A DNA stretch of 64,000 bases from Luteimonas deserti (GTDB lineage: Bacteria > Pseudomonadota > Gammaproteobacteria > Xanthomonadales > Xanthomonadaceae). The position numbers and the translations under genes were made by a program. The notes under the pieces are model-generated. The model made no database searches. It was not told the origin of the DNA and saw nothing but the letters and a program-made list of their open reading frames with translations. Below, piece after piece: positions 9,245 to 18,379 of the stretch. The stretch lies in contig NZ_JACCJZ010000020.1 in NCBI RefSeq assembly GCF_013425765.1, positions 558,001 to 622,000 on the forward strand, in the 5' to 3' direction. Position 1 is the first letter of the stretch, and every line of letters starts with the position of its first letter.

Positions 9245-9652
9245 TCAGGGTGCGACGCGCATCTGCTCCGGCGACATCGGCATCATGTTGGTGTTGAGGT
9301 GGTACATCACCCACAACGACCCGACCAGCGCGATGACGATGATGATCCCGGTGAACAGCAGCGACGAGAGGATCCAGCCGCCTTCCGATTTCCGGTTCAT
9401 GTGCAGGAAGTAGACCATGTGCACCACGATCTGCACGGCGCCGAAGAGCATGATCAGTGCGACCGTCCAGGTGCGGCTTTCAAGCACCTCGCCCATGACC
9501 AGCCAGAACGGAATCACGGTGAGGATCACCGACAGCACGAAGCCGGTCACGTAATCGCGCAGGCTGCCGTGGCTGTGGCCGTCGTGCGCCGGCTCGTGCG
9601 CGTGGTCGTTGGCGCGCGCGGCGGCGGTTTGGTTGGTGGTGGTGTGGCTCAT
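9245..9652 (-). CDS. cyoD: Cytochrome bo3 ubiquinol oxidase subunit IV
   Basis: A 135-residue protein with a His-rich cytoplasmic N-terminus ([17 protein letters not shown]) and three membrane helices. It contains the subunit IV pattern [16 protein letters not shown] near the C-terminus and HMVYFLHM in the middle. In E. coli CyoD assists assembly of the copper site and the core complex. The ATGA at 9649-9652 is shared with the cyoC stop (4 bp overlap), showing translational coupling. Length is slightly above E. coli CyoD (109) because of the His-rich head. Confidence 0.95.
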   Translation of the reverse strand: MSHTTTNQTAAARANDHAHEPAHDGHSHGSLRDYVTGFVLSVILTVIPFWLVMGEVLESRTWTVALIMLFGAVQIVVHMVYFLHMNRKSEGGWILSSLLFTGIIIVIALVGSLWVMYHLNTNMMPMSPEQMRVAP

Positions 9653-10299
9653 CCCACGACTCCCATCAGGTAGACATACGAGAACACGCCGATCCAGATC
9701 ACATCCAGGAAGTGCCAGAACATCGACAGGCACATCAGGCGGCGGCGGTTGGCCTCGATCAGGCCGTGCTTCTTCAGCTGCACGACCAGCGTCACCAGCC
9801 AGATCAGGCCGAAGGTCACGTGCAGGCCGTGAGTGCCGACCAGGGTGAAGAACGAGGACAGGAACGCGCTGCGCTGCGGCGTCGCCTCCAGATGCACGAG
9901 ATGCTGGAACTCGTAGATCTCGATGCCGAGGAACGCCAGGCCGAACAGGCCCGTCACCAGCAGCCAGACGATCGTCCGGTTGATGTTGTTCTTGTACGAG
10001 TTGAGCATCGCGAAGCCGTAGGTGATCGACGAGAACAACAGCATGAACGTCGCGATCAGGATCAGCTTCAGGTCGAACAGGTCCGCGGGCGAGGGGCCCG
10101 CCGCGTAGTTGCGGCCGAGCACGGCGTGGACGGCGAACAGGACGGCGAAGATCAGGCAATCGCTCATCAGGTAGATCCAGAAACCGAGATTGGTCCCGGT
10201 TTCCGGATGGTGGTCGTGGGCGTCGTGCGCGTGCGGATCCTCGACGACGTGGTAGACGCGCTCGACGGCGCCGGACGTGGGTTGAGCGGTATGTGCCAT
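9649..10299 (-). CDS. cyoC: Cytochrome bo3 ubiquinol oxidase subunit III
   Basis: A 216-residue heme-copper oxidase subunit III with five membrane helices, similar in length to E. coli CyoC (204). Recognisable stretches include [28 protein letters not shown], a [13 protein letters not shown] helix with the conserved His, and the terminal [18 protein letters not shown]. The N-terminus is hydrophilic and rich in His/Asp ([15 protein letters not shown]). It lies 2 bp after cyoB and overlaps cyoD by 4 bp. Confidence 0.96.
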   Translation of the reverse strand: MAHTAQPTSGAVERVYHVVEDPHAHDAHDHHPETGTNLGFWIYLMSDCLIFAVLFAVHAVLGRNYAAGPSPADLFDLKLILIATFMLLFSSITYGFAMLNSYKNNINRTIVWLLVTGLFGLAFLGIEIYEFQHLVHLEATPQRSAFLSSFFTLVGTHGLHVTFGLIWLVTLVVQLKKHGLIEANRRRLMCLSMFWHFLDVIWIGVFSYVYLMGVVG

Positions 10300-10301
10300 G
10301 G

Positions 10302-12314
10302 TCAGAGCGCCTGCTGTGCGAGTTCACGCGTGCGACGGTCCTCGGTCGCGGTCACGTCCTCGGCCGGAATGTAGAAGTCGCGGTCGTAGTTGAAGGTGTG
10401 CCAGATCGACGCGACGATCAGACCGAGGAACGACACCGCGGCCAGCCACCAGATGTGCCAGACCAGGGCGAAGCCCAGGGCCACGCTGATGGCCGACAGC
10501 ACCACGCCCGTACCCGTATTCTTAGGCATGTGGATCGGCACGAACCCCTTGAGCGGCCGCGTGTAACCGTGCTTCTTCATGTCCGCCCACGCGTCGATTT
10601 CATGCACGACCGGGGTAAACGCGAAGTTGTAGGCGGGCGGCGGCGACGACGTTGCCCACTCGAGGGTCCGGCCGTCCCACGGGTCGCCGGTCACGTCGCG
10701 CAGGGCGTGGCGATTGCGCACCGACACCACGATCGACCAGATGAACGCGGCGATGCCCACTGCGATCAGCGCGGCGCCGACCGCGGCGATGACGAAGAAC
10801 GGCTGCAGCGACCCGTCCTCGAACTGGCTCAGTCGGCGGGTCACGCCCATCAGGCCCAGGATGTAGAGCGGGGTGAACGCGATCCAGAAACCGACCAGCC
10901 AGCACCAGAACGACACCTTGCCCCAGAACTCGTCGAGCTTGAAGCCGAAGGCCTTCGGGAACCAGTACACCATGCCGGCGAACAGGCCGAACACCACGCC
11001 GCCGATGATCACGTTGTGGAAGTGGGCCACCAGGAACAGGCTGTTGTGCAACACGAAGTCCGCCGGGGGCACCGCCAGCAGCACGCCGGTCATGCCGCCG
11101 ATGACGAAGGTGAACATGAAACCGACCGTCCACAGCATCGGCACGTCGAAGCGGATGCGGCCCTTGTACATGGTGAAGAGCCAATTGAAGATCTTCGCGC
11201 CCGTCGGGATCGAGATGATCATCGTCGTGATGCCGAAGAACGCGTTGACGCTGGCGCCCGAGCCCATGGTGAAGAAGTGGTGCAGCCACACCAGGTACGA
11301 CAGGATCGTGATCACCGCGGTCGCGTAGACCATCGACGTGTAGCCGAAGAGGCGCTTGCCGCAGTAGGTGGCGACGACCTCGGAGAAGATGCCGAACGCC
11401 GGCAGGATCAGGATGTAGACCTCCGGATGGCCCCAGATCCAGATCAGGTTCACGTACATCATCGGACTGCCGCCGAGGTCGTTCGTGAAGAAGTTCGTGC
11501 CGACGTAGCGGTCCATCGTCAGCAGCGCGAGCGTCGCGGTCAGAATGGGGAAGGTGGCGACGATCAGGATGTTGGTGCAGAGCGAGGTCCAGGTGAAGAT
11601 GGGCATGCGCATCAGCTTCATGCCCGGCGCGCGCATCTTGACGATGGTGACGATCAGGTTGATGCCCGACAGCGTGGTGCCGACGCCCGCCACCTGTAGA
11701 CCCCACAGGTAGTAGTCCATGCCGGTGCCCGGACTGTAGTCGGCGCCCGACAGCGGCGGATAGGCGAGCCAGCCGGTGCGCGCGAACTCGCCGACGAACA
11801 GCGAGATCATGATCAGCGCCGCGCCGGCGGTGGTCATCCAGAAGCTGAAGTTGTTGAGGAACGGGAACGAGACGTCGCGCGCGCCGATCTGCAGCGGCAC
11901 GATGTAGTTCATCAGGCCGGTCACCAGCGGCATGGCCACGAAGAAGATCATGATCACGCCGTGCGCGGTGAAGATCTGGTCGTAGTGGTGCGGGGGCAGG
12001 AACCCCTCGCCGCCGCCCGACGAGATCGCCTGGTGCGCGCGCATCAGCACCGCGTCGGAGAAGCCGCGAAGCAGCATCACCAGCGCCAGGATGCAGTACA
12101 TGATCCCGATTTTCTTGTGGTCGATGCTGGTGAACCATTCCTTCCACAGGTAGCCCCACAGGCGATACCTGGTGATGAGGAACAGCAGCGCCAGCCCGCC
12201 GATCACCGTCCCGACGAAGGTGACGGCGAGGATCGGGTCGTGGAGGAAGGCCAGGGCATCGAGCGAAAGCCGCCCGAATACCGGTGAGTTGATCTGGTCC
12301 TGGGGTGCGGACAT
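10302..12314 (-). CDS. cyoB: Cytochrome bo3 ubiquinol oxidase subunit I
   Basis: The 670-residue catalytic, proton-pumping subunit of the terminal quinol oxidase (E. coli CyoB 663). It carries about fifteen membrane helices and all the metal ligands: a low-spin heme His in [12 protein letters not shown], the CuB His and cross-linked Tyr in WGHPEVY, the His pair in LVWLHHFF, and the heme His pair in HFHNVIIGG. The glutamate of GHPEVY marks an A1-type oxidase with the D proton channel. It lies 45 bp after cyoA and 2 bp before cyoC, in the order A-B-C-D. The operon reduces O2 to water using ubiquinol. Confidence 0.97.
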   Translation of the reverse strand: MSAPQDQINSPVFGRLSLDALAFLHDPILAVTFVGTVIGGLALLFLITRYRLWGYLWKEWFTSIDHKKIGIMYCILALVMLLRGFSDAVLMRAHQAISSGGGEGFLPPHHYDQIFTAHGVIMIFFVAMPLVTGLMNYIVPLQIGARDVSFPFLNNFSFWMTTAGAALIMISLFVGEFARTGWLAYPPLSGADYSPGTGMDYYLWGLQVAGVGTTLSGINLIVTIVKMRAPGMKLMRMPIFTWTSLCTNILIVATFPILTATLALLTMDRYVGTNFFTNDLGGSPMMYVNLIWIWGHPEVYILILPAFGIFSEVVATYCGKRLFGYTSMVYATAVITILSYLVWLHHFFTMGSGASVNAFFGITTMIISIPTGAKIFNWLFTMYKGRIRFDVPMLWTVGFMFTFVIGGMTGVLLAVPPADFVLHNSLFLVAHFHNVIIGGVVFGLFAGMVYWFPKAFGFKLDEFWGKVSFWCWLVGFWIAFTPLYILGLMGVTRRLSQFEDGSLQPFFVIAAVGAALIAVGIAAFIWSIVVSVRNRHALRDVTGDPWDGRTLEWATSSPPPAYNFAFTPVVHEIDAWADMKKHGYTRPLKGFVPIHMPKNTGTGVVLSAISVALGFALVWHIWWLAAVSFLGLIVASIWHTFNYDRDFYIPAEDVTATEDRRTRELAQQAL

Positions 12315-12359
12315 GGGGTTCCTGCCTGGTACTGGATGTCGTGGTGGCCGAGCGCCGCG

Positions 12360-13556
12360 TCAGCGGCGGTCGGCCTCGGCGTCGGTCCCGGCCTTGCCGG
12401 GCGCGCCTTGCGACTGGGGCGTCTGATCCCGGCGGGCGGGCTCGGTGCCTTCGTCGATCTCGCTTTCGCTGGTGGGCTGCGGAGTGTCGTCCTCGGGCGA
12501 CACCGGGCGCGGCTGGAAGCCCTGCGGCTCGGTGTCGCGCGCGTCGCGGCCGGCCTCCGGGAACGTGGCGCCCTGCGCCTCGATCGGAAGGTTGGCGTGG
12601 CGGTTGTCGTAACGCAGCCGGGCGTAGTTGTCCCGGCTGGCGACGCCGCCGCCGCCCATGCGGTCGATGTGCAGCATCTCGTGCATGCACATCGTGCCGG
12701 GGGCCACGCACATGTTGAGGATCGCCTCGTAGAGCGCCGGGTCGACGTCGGTGAAATAACGCACCGGCTCGCGCTCCGACGGCTTCTCGAGCTCGAGGTA
12801 CTCGTCGCGCCCGAAGGCGACGCCCTCGGCGCGCACCTTCGCCACCCACGCGTCGAAGCCGTCCTGGCTCATGCCGTGGAAGTTGAAGTTCATGTGCGAG
12901 AAACCGTCGCCGCTGTAATTGGCCGAGAAGCCCTTGTAGACGCCTTCGTGGTTGATCACCGCGTGCAGCTTGGTCTCCATGCCGGTCATGGCGTAGATCT
13001 GCCCGGCAAGCGCCGGAATGAAGAACGAATTCATGATCGAGGACGAGGTGATCTTGAACTGGATCGGCACGTTGACCGGCGCGGCCAGCTCGTTGACCGT
13101 CGCGATGCCCTGCTCGGGGTAGAGGAACAGCCACTTCCAGTCGAGCGCGACCACTTCCACCACAAGCGGTTCGATACCCTCGGGTACGGGCGTGTTCGGG
13201 TCGATCCGGTCCAGCGGGCGGTAGGGATCGAGCTTGTGGGTCGCGATCCAGGTCACCGTACCCAGGACCAGGATGATCGCCAGCGGCGCCGACCAGATCA
13301 CCAGTTCCAGGCGCGTGGAGTGGTGCCAGTCGGGCGCGTACTCGGCCTCCTTGTTCGACGCGCGGTATTTCCACGCGAAGAAGAACGTGAGGAAGATCAC
13401 CGGCACGATGATCAGCAGCATCAGGACGGTGGACAGCACGATCAGGTCGCGCTGCTGGACGGCGATGTCGCCCGCGGGACTCATGACGGTCCAGTCGCAT
13501 CCCGACAACAGGAATGCCACCGACAGCAGCGCAAGGGCTCGGAGTGTGGAGTTCAT
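12360..13556 (-). CDS. cyoA: Cytochrome bo3 ubiquinol oxidase subunit II
   Basis: A 398-residue lipoprotein subunit. The signal peptide ends in the lipobox LLSGC, followed by two membrane helices (VLSTVLMLLIIVPVIF and LELVIWSAPLAIILVLG). A periplasmic cupredoxin domain contains WKWLFLYPEQGIATVNE and lacks the CuA cysteines, as expected for a quinol rather than cytochrome c oxidase. E. coli CyoA has 315 residues. The extra length is mostly a hydrophilic C-terminal tail from about residue 335, rich in Pro, Asp, Glu, Ser and Gln, after the MCMHEMLHIDRMGGGG stretch. It is the first gene of cyoABCD-SURF1 and diverges from an MFS gene across 185 bp. Confidence 0.96.
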   Translation of the reverse strand: MNSTLRALALLSVAFLLSGCDWTVMSPAGDIAVQQRDLIVLSTVLMLLIIVPVIFLTFFFAWKYRASNKEAEYAPDWHHSTRLELVIWSAPLAIILVLGTVTWIATHKLDPYRPLDRIDPNTPVPEGIEPLVVEVVALDWKWLFLYPEQGIATVNELAAPVNVPIQFKITSSSIMNSFFIPALAGQIYAMTGMETKLHAVINHEGVYKGFSANYSGDGFSHMNFNFHGMSQDGFDAWVAKVRAEGVAFGRDEYLELEKPSEREPVRYFTDVDPALYEAILNMCVAPGTMCMHEMLHIDRMGGGGVASRDNYARLRYDNRHANLPIEAQGATFPEAGRDARDTEPQGFQPRPVSPEDDTPQPTSESEIDEGTEPARRDQTPQSQGAPGKAGTDAEADRR

Positions 13557-13741
13557 TGGGTGATCGACGGCAAAGGGGAGGGCGTACGAATTGACGGATG
13601 CGCTACGGCGCGGACGTTAGTGTTGGATGCATCCGGACCGGCCGTGCTGCCGCGCGTCTTGCTCCGCGGGGCCGTTTCGGGTTCACAATGCAACGTGCCA
13701 CCCATTATCGCCCATAAACCGACCGGAGAGAGAGCGCGCAG
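13557..13741. promoter_or_regulatory. Divergent promoter region between cyoA and the MFS gene
   Basis: This 185 bp gap should hold the promoters of both the oxidase operon and the transporter. On the minus strand a GATAAT hexamer (13704-13709) could be a -10 box for cyoA, but the matching -35 position is poor. On the plus strand a strong Shine-Dalgarno (GGAGAGAG, about 13724-13731) precedes the MFS start by 10 bp. I see no clear ArcA or Fnr-type site by eye. Confidence 0.4.
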
Positions 13742-15061
13742 ATGAGCCGAGCCGCAGAGCAAGCCACCACCGGACTGGACGACGCGCCCGAGACCGACGA
13801 TTTCGAAGTCTCCCCGGGCAAGATCGCCTTCCCCGTGGTGATGGGGCGCACGTCGGAGTTCTTCGATTTCTTCGTGTACGGCATCGCGTCGGTTCTGGTG
13901 TTCCCGTACCTCTTCTTTCCCGACAGCGACCCGGTGCAGGCCACGCTGAAATCGTTCGCGATCTTCTCGCTGGCCTTCATCGCGCGTCCGATCGGCTCGC
14001 TGGTGTTCATGGCCGTCGACCGCAACTTCAGCCGCGCGGCCAAGCTGATCGGCGCGCTGTTCCTGCTGTGCGGCTCGACGATGGCGATCGCCTTCCTGCC
14101 GAGCTACGCCCAGGTCGGCATGCTGGCGCCGGTGCTGCTGGCGGTCTTCCGCTTCGGACAGGGTCTGGGCTGGGGCGGCGCCTGGGACGGCCTGCCCTCG
14201 CTGCTGTCGCTGAGCGCGCCGGCCGAACGCCGTGGCTGGTACGCGATGATGCCGCAGCTCGGCGCCGCGATCGGCTTCATGCTCGCCTGCGGGTTCTTCT
14301 TCGTGTTCGTGCGCGCGCTGAGCCCGGAGGACTTCATGGCCTGGGGCTGGCGCTTCCCGTTCTTCGTCGCGCTGGCGCTGAACGTCGTGGCCCTGTTCGC
14401 ACGGCTGCGTCTGGTCATCACGCCCGAGTTCGTGCGTCTGTTCAACGAGCGCGAACTGCAGCCGCGCCGGGTCTTCGAGACCATCCGCACCCATCCCCGG
14501 CAGGTGTTCGTGGGCGCGCTGATCCCGCTCGCCACCTACGCGATGTTCCACCTGGTCACGATCTTCCCGCTGAGCTGGGCGACGCTGTTCACCGATCACG
14601 ACGCATCCGATTTCCTCGGCAGCCTGTTCCTGGGCTCGATCGTCGGCGGCTTCGGCATCATCCTGTCGGGCCTGCTGGCCGACAGGCTGGGCCGGCGCAT
14701 GCAGCTGGCGATCGCCGCCGTGCTGATCGCGCTCTTCAGCTTCGTCGCCGCGCCGCTGCTCGGCTCCGACACCACGGCCGGGCGCACGACCTACGTGGTC
14801 CTGGGCTTCGCCCTGCTGGGCCTGTCCCTCGGACAGGCGAGCAACGCGATCGCGTCGCGCTTCGAAAGCATCTACCGCTACACCGGCGCCGCGGTGACCT
14901 CGGATATCGCCTGGTTGCTGGGCGCGGGCTTCGCGCCACTGGTGGCCTTGTGGCTGTGCAGCGAATTCGGCCTGGCCTACGTGGGCTACTACCTGCTGTC
15001 CGGCGCTGTGGTCACGCTGGCGGCGCTCGCCTTCAGCCGGACCCTGCAGACCGTGCGCTGA
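13742..15061 (+). CDS. MFS transporter, metabolite:H+ symporter type
   Basis: A 439-residue, twelve-helix major facilitator with a hydrophilic N-terminal head of about 25 residues. Features of the metabolite:H+ symporter branch are the helix 1 stretch [20 protein letters not shown], loop 2-3 [21 protein letters not shown], an [14 protein letters not shown] motif in helix 4-5, and a second-half loop with ADRLGRRMQ. Substrates in this group include citrate, shikimate, proline/betaine and dicarboxylates; none can be assigned here. The location back to back with cyoA suggests shared regulation with respiration. Confidence 0.88.
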   Translation: MSRAAEQATTGLDDAPETDDFEVSPGKIAFPVVMGRTSEFFDFFVYGIASVLVFPYLFFPDSDPVQATLKSFAIFSLAFIARPIGSLVFMAVDRNFSRAAKLIGALFLLCGSTMAIAFLPSYAQVGMLAPVLLAVFRFGQGLGWGGAWDGLPSLLSLSAPAERRGWYAMMPQLGAAIGFMLACGFFFVFVRALSPEDFMAWGWRFPFFVALALNVVALFARLRLVITPEFVRLFNERELQPRRVFETIRTHPRQVFVGALIPLATYAMFHLVTIFPLSWATLFTDHDASDFLGSLFLGSIVGGFGIILSGLLADRLGRRMQLAIAAVLIALFSFVAAPLLGSDTTAGRTTYVVLGFALLGLSLGQASNAIASRFESIYRYTGAAVTSDIAWLLGAGFAPLVALWLCSEFGLAYVGYYLLSGAVVTLAALAFSRTLQTVR

Positions 15062-15070
15062 GCCACGCGC

Positions 15071-15098
15071 CGACGCCGTGCCGAAAGGCACGGGGTCG
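15071..15098 (+). terminator. Hairpin with GAAA tetraloop after the MFS gene
   Basis: CCGTGCC-GAAA-GGCACGG (15076-15093) is a perfect seven-pair stem, extended by CGAC/GTCG beyond one mismatch. It begins about 10 bp after the MFS stop codon. No U-run follows, so termination efficiency is uncertain. Confidence 0.45.
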
Positions 15099-15365
15099 GT
15101 GGCGCGGCGGTGGCGGGCAGCGGCAGACACGGGGTCGGATCCAGGCGCCACCGGCGGTGGCGGAGAGGGGGAGGGGCACGGGTGCGCGCATGCGCGCCCG
15201 CATCGGCCCGGGCGCCATTGCACCATTGATACGGCGGTCGGGCGCTGCGACCGAATGTCGCAGCGCCAGGCGCGCTTGCCCGGCGGCCCGCCATCTGTGA
15301 GAATGCCCGGCTCCCTGCGCCTTGCGCTGAGGGAGACCCTTGCCCCACCGTCCGCCGCGACGGGG

Positions 15366-15406
15366 GGCTATCCGGACCGCCGCCGCATCGGCGCGGTCGA
15401 TATCCG
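15366..15406 (+). promoter_or_regulatory. Candidate S6:S18 autoregulatory leader RNA of the rpsF operon
   Basis: Just upstream of rpsF the RNA can fold as UAU (15369-15371), a CCG bulge (15372-15374), then GACCG-C-CGCCG, loop CAU and CGGCG-CGGUC (15375-15398), a single G, and AUA closing the lower stem, with GG/CC pairing further out. Bacterial rpsF leaders are known to carry an RNA bound by the S6:S18 complex whose hallmark is a CCG trinucleotide bulged between a stem and a hairpin. The layout here matches that description and sits 14 nt before the start codon, overlapping the ribosome binding region, which would allow feedback on translation. The fold was made by eye. Confidence 0.55.
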
Positions 15407-15419
15407 AAAGGAAACCACC

Positions 15420-15857
15420 ATGCGTCATTATGAAGTCGTGTTCCTGGTCCATCCGGACCAGAGCGAGCAGGTCCCGGCGATGATCGAGCGTTACAAGTCG
15501 ATGATCGAGGGCGCCGAAGGCACCATCCACCGCCTAGAGGACTGGGGTCGCCGCCAGCTGGCGTATCCGATCAACAACCTGGTCAAGGCGCACTACGTGC
15601 TGTTCAACATCGAAGTCGGCCAGGCCGGCCTCGACGAGCTGGTCGAAGCGTTCCGCTTCAACGACGCCGTGCTGCGCCACCTCGTGGTCCGCCGCGACGA
15701 GGCCGACACCGAGCAGTCGCTGATCATGAAGAACAAGGACGACAAGGGCGACAAGCCCGAGCGCGGCGAGCGTCGTCGTCGTGACGACGAGGGCGAGACC
15801 GCCGGCAGCGATGCCGAGGGCACCGCCGACAAGTCCGATTCCGCCGAAGCCGCCTGA
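15420..15857 (+). CDS. rpsF: 30S ribosomal protein S6
   Basis: A 145-residue S6 protein starting [19 protein letters not shown], with [20 protein letters not shown] as the core motif. It binds S18 and the central domain of 16S rRNA in the small subunit. The C-terminal 40 residues are a charged tail (Lys/Asp/Glu/Arg-rich, [17 protein letters not shown]) longer than in many bacteria; in E. coli the S6 tail receives extra glutamates. The start has a good Shine-Dalgarno (AAGGAA at 15408-15413). It is the first gene of rpsF-rpsR-rplI. Confidence 0.97.
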   Translation: MRHYEVVFLVHPDQSEQVPAMIERYKSMIEGAEGTIHRLEDWGRRQLAYPINNLVKAHYVLFNIEVGQAGLDELVEAFRFNDAVLRHLVVRRDEADTEQSLIMKNKDDKGDKPERGERRRRDDEGETAGSDAEGTADKSDSAEAA

Positions 15858-15868
15858 GGATCACGCTC

Positions 15869-16099
15869 ATGTCCAAGTTTTTCCGCCGCCGCAAGTTCTG
15901 CAAGTTCACCGCCGAGGGCGTCAAGGAGATCGACTACAAGGATCTCAACACCCTGCGCCAGAACCTCACCGAGAACGGCAAGATTGTGCCGAGCCGCATC
16001 ACCGGCACCAAGTCGAAATACCAGCGTCAGCTGGCGACTGCCGTCAAGCGCGCGCGTTTTCTGGCGCTGATCCCGTACACCGACAACCACAACGTCTGA
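15869..16099 (+). CDS. rpsR: 30S ribosomal protein S18
   Basis: A 76-residue S18 protein, length as in E. coli (75). It opens [17 protein letters not shown], carries [26 protein letters not shown] in the middle (positions 22-47) and ends with the basic [11 protein letters not shown] segment. It forms a heterodimer with S6 on the 30S platform. The 11 bp gap to rpsF and shared strand indicate one transcript, and S6:S18 together would bind the candidate leader upstream. Confidence 0.98.
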   Translation: MSKFFRRRKFCKFTAEGVKEIDYKDLNTLRQNLTENGKIVPSRITGTKSKYQRQLATAVKRARFLALIPYTDNHNV

Positions 16100-16187
16100 G
16101 GCGCGCGAGCACCCGACGCATCTTGTCCGGTTCGGACAGCAACCGTTGCGGCGCCGATGGCGCCGCTAACGAATACGGAGCAACACC

Positions 16188-16640
16188 ATGCAACTGATCC
16201 TCCTGCAGAAGGTCACCAACCTCGGCAACCTCGGTGACAAGGTCAACGTGAAGCCGGGCTACGGCCGCAACTTCCTGGTGCCCCAGGGCAAGGCCGTGCC
16301 GGCCACGGCGACCAACATCGCCGAGTTCGAGGCGCGCCGCGCCGAGTACGAGGCCAAGGCGCAGTCGCAGCTCGACGAGGCGCAGAGCCGCCTCGCCAAG
16401 CTGGAAGACGCCAGCGTGACGATCTACGCCAACGCATCGACCGAGGGCAAGCTGTACGGTTCGGTCGGCCCGCGCGAGATCGCCGAGGCGCTGACCAAGG
16501 CCGTCACTCCGGTCAACAAGTCGGAAGTGGTGCTCGGCGAAGGCGCGTTCCGCAACACCGGCGAATACGAGGTGGTGATCCATCTCCACGCCGATGCCGA
16601 GACGACCGTCAAGGTCGTGATCCAGGGCGAGGTCGCCTGA
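16188..16640 (+). CDS. rplI: 50S ribosomal protein L9
   Basis: A 150-residue L9 protein (E. coli 149). The N-terminal domain has [28 protein letters not shown], seen here as [19 protein letters not shown] from about residue 24. A long connecting helix rich in Ala/Glu/Lys follows ([23 protein letters not shown] in positions 44-70), then a C-terminal rRNA-binding domain. L9 binds 23S rRNA near the L1 stalk. It is the last gene of the S6 operon, followed 26 bp later by a strong terminator. Confidence 0.98.
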   Translation: MQLILLQKVTNLGNLGDKVNVKPGYGRNFLVPQGKAVPATATNIAEFEARRAEYEAKAQSQLDEAQSRLAKLEDASVTIYANASTEGKLYGSVGPREIAEALTKAVTPVNKSEVVLGEGAFRNTGEYEVVIHLHADAETTVKVVIQGEVA

Positions 16641-16666
16641 TCCCGTCGGGATCGCAACCGCTTCGC

Positions 16667-16699
16667 GGAACGGGCGCCCCAGGGCGCCCGTTTCGTTTA
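16667..16699 (+). terminator. Rho-independent terminator of rpsF-rpsR-rplI
   Basis: AACGGGCGCC (16669-16678) and GGCGCCCGTT (16683-16692) form a perfect ten-pair stem with a four-base loop, followed by TCGTTTA. It lies 28 bp after the rplI stop and ends the operon. Confidence 0.85.
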
Positions 16700-16791
16700 C
16701 GGCGCCCTGATTGCGCGCCGTGCGCGTGGAGCGGCGGCCGCACCTGCGACGCGTCGCATCCTGCGCGACGCCGCGCGCGCATCCTGCGTGC

Positions 16792-16823
16792 TTATCCACA
16801 GGTTGTGGGGTCGCGTATCCACA
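16792..16823 (+). promoter_or_regulatory. Two DnaA-box-like sites upstream of dnaB
   Basis: A perfect consensus box TTATCCACA (16792-16800) is followed by GTATCCACA (16815-16823), one mismatch, in the same orientation and 23 bp apart centre to centre. They sit 62-93 bp upstream of the dnaB start, where they could bring DnaA-ATP control to the helicase gene. A chance match to one 9-mer is possible in 64 kb, but two aligned copies here are less likely. Confidence 0.5.
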
Positions 16824-16884
16824 GCCTGCCGCACTAGCATCGACCGCCGCGTCCCGATGCGCGGCGCTTCCGGTGAACCCGTCC

Positions 16885-18285
16885 ATGTCCGCACGTCCCG
16901 AGTACCGCAACGACCACCGCGCCGATTCGCGCGTCGAACAGCTGCGCATTCCACCGCAGTCGATCGAGGCCGAGCAGGCCGTGCTCGGCGGTCTGATGCT
17001 CGTGCCCGATGCCTACGACCGCATCGCCGACCTGCTGGTGTCGGAGGACTTCTATCGCCGCGATCATCAGAAGATCTACGCCGCGATCCAGGAACTGGCC
17101 GAGAAGAGCCGGCCGTTCGATGCGGTCACGCTGGGCGAGTGGTTCGAATCCAACGGCCTGTCCGAACTCGTCGCCGGCGGCGCCTATCTCGGGGAGCTGG
17201 CGAGTACCACCCCCTCGGCCGCGAACATCCGCGCCTACGCCGAGATCGTCCGCGACAAGGCGATCCTGCGCCAGCTGATCGACGTCGGCACCGAGATCGT
17301 CAACGACGGCTTCCAGCCCGATGGCCGCGACAGCAGCGAAATCCTCGCCAAGGCCGAGCAGCAGGTGTTCAAGATCGCCGAGGCCGGTGCGCAGGGACGC
17401 ACGGACTTCGTCGCGATCAACAAGGCGATGGCCGACGCCTTCGACGTGCTGCAGACCCGCTACAACAACGGCGGCGGTGTCACCGGTCTGCCGACCGGTT
17501 ACAGCGAGTTCGACGAGATGACCGCGGGCCTGCAGCCCACGGACCTGCTGATCCTCGCCGCGCGTCCGGCCATGGGCAAGACGACCTTCGCGCTGAACAT
17601 CGCCGAGTACGCGGCGATCAAGACCAAGAAGGCGGTCGGTGTGTTCTCGATGGAAATGTCGGCCAGCCAGCTCGCGCTGCGCCTGATTTCATCCAACGGC
17701 CGCATCAACGCCACGCGCCTGCGCACCGGCCAGCTCGAGGACGAGGACTGGAGCCGGGTGAGCAGCGCGATCCGCATGCTCAAGGAAACCAAGATCTTCA
17801 TCGACGACACGCCGGGCCTGTCGCCCGACGTGCTGCGCGCGAAGTGCCGGCGCCTCAAGCGCGAGCACGATCTCGGCCTGATCGTCATCGACTACCTGCA
17901 GCTGATGTCGGTGCCGGGCAACAGCGAGAACCGTGCGACCGAGATCTCGGAGATCTCGCGCTCGCTCAAGGGCCTGGCCAAGGAGCTCAACGTGCCGGTG
18001 ATGGCGCTGTCGCAGCTCAACCGCTCGCTGGAAACGCGCGCCGACAAGCGTCCGGTGATGGCCGACCTGCGCGAATCCGGCGCGATCGAGCAGGACGCCG
18101 ACGTGATCGTCTTCATCTATCGCGATGACTACTACAACAAGGAAACGTCGCCGGACAAGGGCCTGGCCGAGATCATCATCGGCAAGCAGCGTAGCGGCCC
18201 GACGGGCTCGGTGAAGCTGAAGTTCTTCGGTGAATACACCCGGTTCGACAACCTCTCGCACGATTCCGTCGGCAGCTTCGAATAG
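16885..18285 (+). CDS. dnaB: Replicative DNA helicase DnaB
   Basis: A 466-residue hexameric helicase that unwinds DNA at the replication fork (E. coli 471). The N-terminal helical domain begins RIPPQSIEAEQAVLGGLMLV. A linker follows, then the RecA-like domain from about residue 200 with GLPTGYSEFDEMTAGLQPTD, Walker A PAMGKTTFAL, Walker B LGLIVIDYLQLMS and the arginine-finger region. The C-terminus FFGEYTRFDNL is typical. The frame stays open upstream of the chosen ATG at 16885, but homology starts there. It follows the ribosomal operon, as in many proteobacteria, and is followed by alr. Confidence 0.97.
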   Translation: MSARPEYRNDHRADSRVEQLRIPPQSIEAEQAVLGGLMLVPDAYDRIADLLVSEDFYRRDHQKIYAAIQELAEKSRPFDAVTLGEWFESNGLSELVAGGAYLGELASTTPSAANIRAYAEIVRDKAILRQLIDVGTEIVNDGFQPDGRDSSEILAKAEQQVFKIAEAGAQGRTDFVAINKAMADAFDVLQTRYNNGGGVTGLPTGYSEFDEMTAGLQPTDLLILAARPAMGKTTFALNIAEYAAIKTKKAVGVFSMEMSASQLALRLISSNGRINATRLRTGQLEDEDWSRVSSAIRMLKETKIFIDDTPGLSPDVLRAKCRRLKREHDLGLIVIDYLQLMSVPGNSENRATEISEISRSLKGLAKELNVPVMALSQLNRSLETRADKRPVMADLRESGAIEQDADVIVFIYRDDYYNKETSPDKGLAEIIIGKQRSGPTGSVKLKFFGEYTRFDNLSHDSVGSFE

Positions 18286-18379
18286 CGTCCGCGCGCCGAT
18301 CACGCTGCCCGCCGTGTCCGCGGCGTGCGTGCGCAGGCAGAATAGGCGGCGCTTTCCACCGCATTCCACAAGCGCCCGC

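Noticed and set aside
10600-13500. A 966-codon minus-strand frame overlapping cyoA and cyoB
   Set aside because: It is a shifted frame of the two real genes and contains none of their metal ligands.
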